A stretch of DNA of 14,140 bases, from the NCBI GenBank assembly GCA_002323535.1, contig DCQT01000055.1, forward strand, positions 12,688 through 26,827, given 5' to 3'. The notes under the pieces were generated by a model. It was not told the origin of the DNA, searched no databases, and saw nothing but the letters and a program-made list of their open reading frames with translations. Shown here piece by piece: positions 1 through 5,406 of the stretch. The DNA is from Bacteriovoracaceae bacterium UBA1511 (GTDB lineage Bacteria; Bdellovibrionota; Bacteriovoracia; Bacteriovoracales; Bacteriovoracaceae). The translations under genes and the position numbers were made by a program. Every line of letters begins with the position of its first letter. The stretch's first letter is position 1.

Positions 1-34
1 GGGGTCACAAGTTCAATCCTTGTCACGACCACCA
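1..34 (+). tRNA. 3' end of a tRNA (probably Val or Met), cut by window edge
   Basis: Only the 3' part is present. Positions 7-11 and 19-23 form a perfect 5-bp T stem around the 7-base loop TTCAATC (12-18). Positions 24-30 (CACGACC) are the 3' strand of the acceptor stem, A31 is the discriminator base, and CCA is encoded at 32-34. The anticodon lies outside the window, so identity is uncertain. The GGGGTC before the T stem and discriminator A fit tRNA-Val or elongator tRNA-Met. tRNA-Asp has a similar variable loop but normally carries G73, so it is less likely. Confidence 0.88.
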
Positions 35-83
35 TCCTTTTAAATAATCACCCTTCAAAAAAGTAGATCAAATTTTAAGCCTA

Positions 84-124
84 AAACTAAAAAAGCTCCT
101 TAAAGTAAGAAGCATTTTTAGTTT
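84..124. terminator. Bidirectional intrinsic terminator between tRNA and lipoprotein gene
   Basis: A long hairpin has outer arms AAACTAAAAA (84-93) and TTTTTAGTTT (115-124), an A/A mismatch, an inner GC pair and a further partly paired top. Read on the minus strand it is a 7-bp stem (GCTTCTT with AAGGAGC, one G-T wobble) followed by six Ts and a T-rich tail. That is a good terminator for the leftward lipoprotein gene ending at 169. Read on the plus strand, the T-rich 3' arm could end the tRNA transcript. Confidence 0.7.
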
Positions 125-168
125 CACTCTTTTGAAGAAAACTCATTTGGGGAGAAAAAAGGAATTGG

Positions 169-705
169 TCAAAAACCCTCAGTCTCAATGATATATTCTT
201 CGCCTGACTCTATGTGCTTTGCAACGCAATATATCCCGGGATACATTGATCGAAAATAGCTGTATGCAGAGTCACACGTTTCTATTAATGAAACAGAAGA
301 GACATCTTCACAACTTTCAACCACTTTATTGTAGTCTGATACCTCATTATTGTTACAAGCCGGAGGTAAAGATTTGACTACTTCAATCAGAGACTCAACT
401 TGTATAGTTCTATGATCAAGATATGCTTCTGTTACAGTTAATTGTTTCTCATCAACTCCATAGGCTAGATCCATAGAGCAATTAATCCCAGGATATTTTG
501 CTTTAAGATTTTTTAATTTTAATTCACACTCTGTAAGCTCATCTGCAGTTGAGGGTTCGCGACAATCAAAAACCATACTGTTGTAATCGCTAATTACATT
601 GTATCCGCAACTTCCACTTTTAAACTGGTTCGCGATATCCTCTGAACTATCTCCACAACCGGCTAAGAATGTAATAAATAAAAATGTTAATAACAAATTT
701 TTCAT
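169..705 (-). CDS. Lipoprotein with two tandem four-cysteine domains, function unknown
   Basis: A 178-residue protein with a type II signal peptide: charged start (MKN), hydrophobic stretch, and lipobox LAGC with C17 as the lipidated residue. The next residues (G18, D19) do not clearly settle inner versus outer membrane. The mature part consists of two copies of one unit. Cysteines fall at 33, 48, 60, 76 and again at 117, 132, 144, 160, so the spacing 15-12-16 is identical in both, with a period of 84. Shared motifs are SDYN after the first cysteine, an E-C pair at the third, and YPGI before the fourth. Two disulfides per unit in the periplasm are likely (inference). A GGGG ribosome site lies 9 nt upstream of the ATG. 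The gene stands alone, divergent from the barrel-protein gene and ending toward a terminator. I do not recognise the family. Confidence 0.85.
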   Translation of the reverse strand: MKNLLLTFLFITFLAGCGDSSEDIANQFKSGSCGYNVISDYNSMVFDCREPSTADELTECELKLKNLKAKYPGINCSMDLAYGVDEKQLTVTEAYLDHRTIQVESLIEVVKSLPPACNNNEVSDYNKVVESCEDVSSVSLIETCDSAYSYFRSMYPGIYCVAKHIESGEEYIIETEGF

Positions 706-745
706 TATTAAAGACCCCTTAAAAAAGTTATATAGAAATTGAGGA

Positions 746-758
746 GCATTAATAATGC
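746..758. promoter_or_regulatory. Palindrome GCATTA-A-TAATGC upstream of lipoprotein gene
   Basis: A perfect 6-bp inverted repeat with a one-base centre lies 41 nt upstream of the lipoprotein start, in the 217-bp divergent intergenic region. Its symmetry and position suit an operator for a dimeric regulator. AT-rich DNA produces such palindromes by chance, so this is only a candidate. A TATATA stretch at 730-735 lies between it and the gene, but I could not pair it with a well-spaced -35 box. Confidence 0.3.
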
Positions 759-820
759 CAAAATAATTTATTTGATTTCAAAGATTTACTAATCAAGTTT
801 AAAAACCCAATGTAAAACTT

Positions 821-850
821 TTAGAAAGTCAAAAACGACTAAAATATATA
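821..850 (+). promoter_or_regulatory. Candidate promoter for the barrel-like protein gene
   Basis: TTAGAA (821-826) and TATATA (845-850) are separated by 18 bp, a usable sigma-70-like spacing, and would start transcription about 65 nt before the ATG at 923. The -35 match is poor and the region is A/T-rich, so confidence is low. Confidence 0.28.
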
Positions 851-922
851 CGGCTTAAGTTTTATCAAAATTTGCCTGGTTTTTTTCCTGTTGCTCGATG
901 TGTTAACTTATTACATGTAGGT

Positions 923-1498
923 ATGAAAAGATTTTTCTATTTTAAATTATTTTTATTTATATTTCTCTCCATCCAAGGTTACGATGCACGAGCAACCCTT
1001 GTGTTTAAAGGATCTGGCGGGTACACGACCTTTGATCATAGTGAGAGTGAAATTGCCTATAGTCGTATGCAAGGAAGTTTTTTTGTTGGAGCCGGTATAG
1101 GAAGAAATGCCTATATCATTCTTGGGCCTAGCTATTCTCTTTGGAACAAAAGTCATAAACCAGCAAGTTCCACTGCTGAAGAAGTGGCCATCACTGAGTT
1201 TGGCGCCACCTTGTTAATTTATTTTAGCCGAAGTAAAAATTGGAAATTTGAAGTCACTTATTGCCCAAATATTACTGGAACAAGAACAACTTCAGGAACA
1301 GAAGAAGATTTATTAGGTAGCTCTTATAGCGCGGATTTCGGTTATCATATGAACTTAACGGAAACTTTTATTTTGGGAGCTAGTATTGGCTACCACTCTA
1401 CTACTCTATCTCAAAAAATTGTCAGCAACACAGAAAGCACCATTTCAGAAAGCTATACTCAAATTATTCCAAAACTTGAGGTAGCGTTACGATTTTAA
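923..1498 (+). CDS. Small secreted outer-membrane beta-barrel-like protein
   Basis: The frame is open from a TTG at 872, but the ATG at 923 is the better start (191 residues). It begins a classic signal peptide: MKR, a Phe/Leu/Ile-rich core, then a likely cleavage after ARA (residue 24). The residues encoded between 872 and 922 look unrelated. No strong ribosome site is visible; AGGT sits directly before the ATG. The mature ~167 residues alternate polar and hydrophobic/aromatic positions, contain Gly/Ser/Thr-rich turns, and end EVALRF. A terminal Phe in an alternating last strand is the usual outer-membrane assembly signal. Size fits an 8-strand barrel of the OmpA/OmpW/OmpX size class, but I see no motif that assigns a family, ligand or channel function. 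The 3' end overlaps the convergent lipase gene by 35 bp. Confidence 0.72.
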   Translation: MKRFFYFKLFLFIFLSIQGYDARATLVFKGSGGYTTFDHSESEIAYSRMQGSFFVGAGIGRNAYIILGPSYSLWNKSHKPASSTAEEVAITEFGATLLIYFSRSKNWKFEVTYCPNITGTRTTSGTEEDLLGSSYSADFGYHMNLTETFILGASIGYHSTTLSQKIVSNTESTISESYTQIIPKLEVALRF

Positions 1499-2432
1499 GC
1501 TCGTTCACAAAAAAGCGATAGAGAGCTTTTTTCATATTTCGACACCCCGGAGTAAAATATAAACTTCCAATACAAAGTCCTTCTCCATGATCGGCCTCAA
1601 CAAGTTCCAGGTGTTTTCCAAAAATCATCGATGGAACAGGTATAACACCGTCTGATTTAAATCCATATTCATCATCCTGTTGCCCATGATCTCGAAGCTG
1701 TTGATCAAGGATATTCCAAGTCAAATTGAACATGCTTAAGGTCGGGTATTTTAAATAATTAGAAATACTAAAGTAATTAATTCCATCTACCATTGGCACG
1801 TCTTGGGCGTGGTAGTACTCCTCTCCTAATGTTCTTTTACTATGAAGCTCAAAAAAGTAAGGCTTCACATCTGGAGAGAACTCAAGAACTTTTATAATCA
1901 AGCGATAAAAATCTGTTTTAACACTATCCCCATTTTCGTATTCATCAACAATGTAATCCGCAAGTATAGTGCCACGGTTTGGTGTCGAAATTGTTAAAAC
2001 ATTCTTGATGTATTTAGAGAGAAACATATCGTAGGCTACAAGCCTTGCGATGTTTCCTCCCATACTATGGCCGATAATTGTGATTGATTTTTCATCAAGA
2101 TTATTTGATTCGATATACTTTTTTAAATTCATCTTACACTCCACTGATCTCTCAAGCAGTGTGCGTGAATCTTTATCTTCAACTTTTAAACATTCAAAAG
2201 CAGGCAAGCCTAAATCTTTTAGAATTTTATAATAACCAGAAAAATAATATTTATGCCCTGTTGCATGGGCCGCGGCTGTTAGCTTTCCAAGCTCCATCTT
2301 TCCCGCTGAACTTGCTGACCCTGAAATAAGAAGAATATGTTGTTTCGCCTCGTTTGCTTTCGAATAAGCAATTTCACCAGTGAAACTCGCAGTTAAACAA
2401 ATTATGAAATTAAAGTAGAAAAACATTCTCAT
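1464..2432 (-). CDS. Secreted alpha/beta-hydrolase, triacylglycerol lipase-like
   Basis: A 322-residue exported hydrolase, likely an esterase/lipase of the true-lipase (family I, Pseudomonas LipA-like) type. The N-terminus (MRMFFYFNFIICLTAS) is a signal peptide. The nucleophile elbow is GHSMGG with Ser123. Asp261 (in KSDGVIPVPS) and His282 (in ADHGEG) sit where family I lipases carry their acid and base, so the triad is complete. Odd point: the strand leading to the oxyanion hole reads LLISGSASS, where this family usually has His-Gly; the His is replaced by Ser. AGGGAG 5 nt before the ATG is a strong ribosome site. The gene is divergent from ilvE and convergent with the barrel-protein gene, with no chaperone (foldase) gene next to it. 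Substrate is unknown; a phospholipase, esterase or acyltransferase role is possible. Confidence 0.8.
   Translation of the reverse strand: MRMFFYFNFIICLTASFTGEIAYSKANEAKQHILLISGSASSAGKMELGKLTAAAHATGHKYYFSGYYKILKDLGLPAFECLKVEDKDSRTLLERSVECKMNLKKYIESNNLDEKSITIIGHSMGGNIARLVAYDMFLSKYIKNVLTISTPNRGTILADYIVDEYENGDSVKTDFYRLIIKVLEFSPDVKPYFFELHSKRTLGEEYYHAQDVPMVDGINYFSISNYLKYPTLSMFNLTWNILDQQLRDHGQQDDEYGFKSDGVIPVPSMIFGKHLELVEADHGEGLCIGSLYFTPGCRNMKKALYRFFVNELKIVTLPQVLE
1497..1532 (+). terminator. Possible terminator of the barrel-protein gene inside the lipase gene
   Basis: AAGCTC (1497-1502) and GAGCTT (1523-1528) form a 6-bp stem, followed by further Ts to 1532. It starts on the last base of the barrel gene's stop codon, in the right place to end plus-strand transcription, but lies within the 3' coding part of the convergent lipase gene. 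The 20-nt loop and short stem make it modest. Confidence 0.4.
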
Positions 2433-2477
2433 AAATACTCCCTGTTAAAATGTTGCCTAACAATTCATGTAAAGTCT

Positions 2478-2517
2478 ACCTTTCTGGCGCAATGCAACTA
2501 ACTTGCGCCTACCAGGT
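2478..2517. promoter_or_regulatory. Inverted repeat GGCGCAA-N10-TTGCGCC, candidate operator before ilvE
   Basis: A perfect, GC-rich 7-bp inverted repeat (2486-2492 and 2503-2509) stands out in AT-rich DNA of the 125-bp lipase/ilvE divergent region. Outer arms ACCT (2478-2481) and AGGT (2514-2517) add four more pairs. No T run follows on either strand, so it is not a terminator. Its right arm contains the candidate -35 box of ilvE, which fits an operator for a dimeric regulator controlling ilvE, the lipase gene, or both. It could instead be a leader RNA hairpin if transcription starts further upstream. Confidence 0.5.
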
Positions 2518-2531
2518 TAAGTCTGTAATAT
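2503..2531 (+). promoter_or_regulatory. Candidate ilvE promoter
   Basis: TTGCGC (2503-2508) and TAATAT (2526-2531) are separated by exactly 17 bp. Matches to the sigma-70 consensus are 3/6 and 4/6. Transcription would begin near 2538, leaving about 20 nt before the ATG with the AGGG ribosome site inside it. Support is spacing and position only. Confidence 0.33.
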
Positions 2532-2557
2532 CTCGACAAAATAAAAGGGTTTTAAAA

Positions 2558-3619
2558 ATGATGTCTGAGATTTCCTCTGCCGTAAAAAACGCAATCGAAA
2601 ACTTTATAGTCCCAAAGGACGTAGGATTTGGGACACTCATATCCCCGGTGATGATTGAGGCAAACTTTAAGGATAATCAATGGAGCGATCTACAAATACT
2701 TCCATATGGAGACATAACTATCCCCCCAACAGCAAAAGTATTTCACTATGCTCAAGAAATTTTTGAGGGCTTAAAAGCTTACAAGTCTCCAAATGGAGAG
2801 GCTTTGCTTTTTCGACCAGAACAAAATGCAAAAAGATTTAATTATTCTGCCAAACGAATGGCCATGCCAGAAACTCCTGAGGAGATGTTTTTAACGGCTT
2901 GTAAAACAATTACGATGCTTTCCAAACGGTTCATACCTGAAGCCTCTGGTTCTAGTTTGTATATAAGACCTTTCATGTTTGCGACAGAAGCAACACTTGG
3001 AATAAAACCAAGCAGTGAGTTTAAGTTCATGGTTCTAGCTAGCCCTAGTGGTTCTTATTTTAAAGCAGGTGGGCTAAATGTCTTTATCGAGCGGTCCGCA
3101 ATCAGAGCGTGTCCAGGAGGAGTTGGCACAGCAAAAACGGGTGGAAATTATGCTGCATCACTACTTTCTTCAACAAAAGCAATTGATCATGGATGCCAAC
3201 AAACCTTATGGCTAGACGCGATCAACCACCAAAAAATTGAGGAAATGAGTGGAATGAATTTCATGTGCATAAAAAATAACAAAATCATCACACCTGAGCT
3301 CACAGACACTATACTATCTGGGATTACACGCGCCTCTGTCATTGAGTTGGCAAAAACTGAAGGATACGAAGTCATTGAGAGGACTATTGAAATTGATGAA
3401 TTAATAGATGGGGTCAAGTCTGGAGAAATTACTGAGGCATTTGCTTGTGGTACTGCGGCGATTATTACACCGATCGAAAAGTTTATTGAAGAAAATGGTA
3501 TTTCCTATGAGCTTCCAAAATTAGATACTCCAATATCATTGAAGCTTCGAAGTCACTTACTTGATATTCAAGAGGGAAGAAAAGAGGGACCAGCTGGCTG
3601 GTCCCAAATAGTTGATTAA
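2558..3619 (+). CDS. ilvE: Branched-chain amino acid aminotransferase
   Basis: A PLP-dependent class IV (fold type IV) transaminase that interconverts Leu, Ile and Val with their 2-oxo acids using glutamate/2-oxoglutarate. The frame is open from 2450, but the start is taken as the ATG at 2558 (or the adjacent ATG at 2561). AGGG lies 8 nt upstream, the extra 36 residues look random, and 353 residues is the usual length of the long BCAT type. Visible family motifs: FHYAQEIFEGLKAY, YIRPFMF, and GTAKTGGNYAAS with the PLP lysine at residue 193. Then come EEMSGMNFM, ILSGITRASV (PLP phosphate cup) and the C-terminal GTAAIITPI. The gene is monocistronic and convergent with the antiporter gene: the two stop codons share TTAA at 3616-3619. 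Confidence 0.95.
   Translation: MMSEISSAVKNAIENFIVPKDVGFGTLISPVMIEANFKDNQWSDLQILPYGDITIPPTAKVFHYAQEIFEGLKAYKSPNGEALLFRPEQNAKRFNYSAKRMAMPETPEEMFLTACKTITMLSKRFIPEASGSSLYIRPFMFATEATLGIKPSSEFKFMVLASPSGSYFKAGGLNVFIERSAIRACPGGVGTAKTGGNYAASLLSSTKAIDHGCQQTLWLDAINHQKIEEMSGMNFMCIKNNKIITPELTDTILSGITRASVIELAKTEGYEVIERTIEIDELIDGVKSGEITEAFACGTAAIITPIEKFIEENGISYELPKLDTPISLKLRSHLLDIQEGRKEGPAGWSQIVD
3586..3605 (-). terminator. Terminator hairpin of the antiporter gene inside the ilvE 3' end
   Basis: GGGACCAG (3586-3593), loop CTGG, CTGGTCCC (3598-3605): a perfect 8-bp GC-rich stem. Read on the minus strand it comes 10 nt after the antiporter stop and is followed by a T-rich tail (TCTTTTCTT). The same bases encode the EGPAGWS tail of IlvE, so coding and termination overlap. 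On the plus strand no T run follows, though the stem could still protect the ilvE mRNA end. Confidence 0.62.
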
Positions 3620-4923
3620 AGACTGGGTAAAAGCTGAAAGCAAAGTAGACAAACGATTGTCGGGGCCAAAGCTCCTAAAAGTAACTTTCCAGGGTTAATC
3701 CCCTCTTCTCCAAAAGAGCTCTTTAAAATTCCAAAACCTGCGGGGTTTGGTGCATTTGCGATTACCGTTAGACCACCACCGGCAACAGCACCTGCCACTA
3801 AAAAGTACTTTGAAGAGTTACTTAGTTCGACTAAACTTCCAAGATAAGTAAGTGCAGCGTTGTCAGTAATTGCAGTCAGTGCAGCTGATCCATAGAATAA
3901 AGCAAGCGATCCCATTTTAGTTAAAACCTCTTGAAGCCACCATTGCTGAACACTTCCTAAGGTAACAAGACCAGCAAGAAAGAAGCCAACGAGAAGGGAC
4001 TCTTTTATTTTTAGCCTTTCTTGATATTCCTCTGTCACTGTTGCGAATCCAATGAAGAAAAGAAAAAGGCCCATAAAGAAAACCATATGGTGAGCAGTGT
4101 AAACAACGAGTCCCATAAAGACTAAATGAGTCAAAATTACCCAAAGAGGAGGCTTCATTTCAGTTGGATGATGGTCTTTTGTGCTAGCCCGCCCTTTGAG
4201 CTCTTTTTTAAATAAAAAAGAAATAGCAACAGCATTAAAAACAACCCCAATAGAGGCTTTCCAACCAAAGTTTGTCAGCATGTGGGTTAATCCCCATCCA
4301 TATTTTGTCGCGACCATTAAAACCGGAGGAGCCGCAAAGTGCGAAAGAGTTCCGCCAACAGAGATGTTTACAAAAAGCACACCAATAGTAGCGTACTTAA
4401 ATTTTGTACTCATTTCTTTTGAGTAAAAATTATCTAAAAGAATCAGTGCCGTAACTGTCATTGCTGCAGGCTCAGTAATGAAAGATCCCAAAATCGGTCC
4501 CAGGATCAATGCCGACATATAAAAAGCCATTTTTCCGTTTACAGGAATAAGCTTTGAGAAACCTAAAATTAGATTTTTAGCAAACATGATGACTGGCTTT
4601 GTTGCCGCCATACACATGATCACAAAAACAAACGCCGGTTCAGTGAAATTTAGACTCTCTAGATAGTGAAGAGCGCCCCCCACAACATGATGATCTTCAT
4701 CGTAGATAGCAAAGCCCTTAATAAAAGAATAGAATCCAATAAAAACAGCTGCCCAAATACCAAAAACAGCCTCAACCTCTCCAAGAAAATGAAAAAGGTT
4801 CTCTCCAATAGACCCCTTAGGGTAATTATGGGAGAGGTTTTCAAATTTTTTAACAAAAAAAGTATGAATGACTGCAATGCCAAATAAAACGGTACCAACA
4901 ATCTCAATTGTGGTTGGATTCAT
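3616..4923 (-). CDS. Putative Na+/H+ antiporter, ion transporter (IT) superfamily
   Basis: A 435-residue inner-membrane protein with about 11-12 hydrophobic segments; it resembles the putative Na+/H+ antiporter family (PF07399) of the arsenite-permease/IT superfamily. The two halves carry matching signatures. First half: SFITEPAAMTVTALILLDNF (148-167) and GGTLSHFAAPPVLM (190-203). Second half: ALTAITDNAALTYLGSLV (348-365) and GGGLTVIANAPNPAG (382-396). These are the re-entrant loop and discontinuous-helix regions expected at the ion site, including acidic/polar residues E151 and D354. A charged loop (about 240-257, RASTKDHHPTE) separates the halves. It lies 77 nt downstream of the ferredoxin gene. 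Its GAGGAG ribosome site, 8 nt from the ATG, is buried in a perfect hairpin. Ion specificity cannot be read from sequence; an organic anion:Na+ role is possible. Confidence 0.78.
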   Translation of the reverse strand: MNPTTIEIVGTVLFGIAVIHTFFVKKFENLSHNYPKGSIGENLFHFLGEVEAVFGIWAAVFIGFYSFIKGFAIYDEDHHVVGGALHYLESLNFTEPAFVFVIMCMAATKPVIMFAKNLILGFSKLIPVNGKMAFYMSALILGPILGSFITEPAAMTVTALILLDNFYSKEMSTKFKYATIGVLFVNISVGGTLSHFAAPPVLMVATKYGWGLTHMLTNFGWKASIGVVFNAVAISFLFKKELKGRASTKDHHPTEMKPPLWVILTHLVFMGLVVYTAHHMVFFMGLFLFFIGFATVTEEYQERLKIKESLLVGFFLAGLVTLGSVQQWWLQEVLTKMGSLALFYGSAALTAITDNAALTYLGSLVELSNSSKYFLVAGAVAGGGLTVIANAPNPAGFGILKSSFGEEGINPGKLLLGALAPTIVCLLCFQLLPSL

Positions 4924-4963
4924 AAAAAAATCTCCTCGATAAACAAAAGTCTAAAGAGGAGAT
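4924..4963 (-). promoter_or_regulatory. Hairpin that sequesters the antiporter ribosome site and resembles a terminator
   Basis: On the minus strand, ATCTCCTC (4963-4956), an 18-nt loop and GAGGAGAT (4937-4930) form a perfect 8-bp stem, followed by a T run (4930-4924) and then the antiporter ATG. The 3' arm contains the GAGGAG ribosome site, so the folded RNA would hide it. Stem plus T run also looks like an intrinsic terminator after the ferredoxin gene. It could therefore act as an attenuator or simply limit expression of the transporter from the ferredoxin transcript. Confidence 0.6.
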
Positions 4964-5000
4964 TACTTAAAAACCTAAAAAGTGAAAAGAAATAAGTTAC

Positions 5001-5249
5001 TTAGCCGTCACTTCCAATCGATGCAACTGGGCATGCCTCTAGTTGCTCTTGGCATAACTCAACTTCTTCTGGTGTTGTTGGCTGCTGTTTGATGTATGCA
5101 TTACCATCTTCATCTTCAGCAAAAAAGTCAGGCGCGCCTGTGTAACAAACGTTACAGGCAATACATCCCTCTCCATTGTCATCATCTGGGTCAGTACAAT
5201 ACCAAGCCCCTGCCAAGTTATCTTTATGTTTCATTTCTGGATTCGCCAT
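5001..5249 (-). CDS. Small acidic ferredoxin, single [4Fe-4S] cluster
   Basis: An 82-residue cytoplasmic electron carrier. C29, C32 and C35 (CIACNVC) with C73 (ACPVASI) give the ligand pattern of a monocluster [4Fe-4S] ferredoxin. C66 lies at the place where related monocluster ferredoxins carry the second cysteine pair, often a disulfide. C18 in the N-terminal WYCTDPDDDNGEG segment is an extra cysteine whose role is unclear. The protein is strongly acidic, with Asp/Glu-rich stretches at 20-27 and 44-48, usual for ferredoxins. Ribosome site GAGG lies 5 nt before the ATG. It precedes the antiporter gene on the same strand and is divergent from pgm. No redox partner gene is visible, so its physiological partner is unknown. 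Confidence 0.88.
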   Translation of the reverse strand: MANPEMKHKDNLAGAWYCTDPDDDNGEGCIACNVCYTGAPDFFAEDEDGNAYIKQQPTTPEEVELCQEQLEACPVASIGSDG

Positions 5250-5311
5250 ACTTACCTCGTATCTAGGGATTTTTTTTGAATCATTACCTTCATTCTTAGA
5301 ATATGTCCATA

Positions 5312-5340
5312 ATTATAACCTCTCGAGTAAATTGTACCTA
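5312..5340 (-). promoter_or_regulatory. Candidate ferredoxin promoter
   Basis: A consensus TATAAT -10 box reads on the minus strand at 5317-5312, about 60 nt upstream of the ferredoxin ATG. A weak -35 (TAGGTA, 5340-5335) is 17 bp upstream. The -10 is convincing by sequence; the -35 is not. Confidence 0.4.
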
Positions 5341-5406
5341 GACTTAATTTTAACTTTTGTGAGAGCATAAACCCGTAATTTTTCTTAAATTTGACAAGGA
5401 AATAAA

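Noticed and set aside
872..922. TTG-started N-terminal extension of the barrel-like protein
   Set aside because: The residues are not signal-peptide-like, and the ATG at 923 begins a clear signal peptide.
2450..2557. 36-residue N-terminal extension of IlvE
   Set aside because: It runs through the palindrome/promoter region, is unlike BCAT proteins, and the ATG at 2558 has a good ribosome site.
4924..5000. Metabolite or Na+ riboswitch in the antiporter leader
   Set aside because: The 77-nt gap is short and shows only one simple hairpin; I see no known riboswitch core.
5390..5396. TTGACA just before pgm as a -35 box
   Set aside because: A matching -10 would fall inside the pgm coding region; the stretch overlaps the AAGGA ribosome site.
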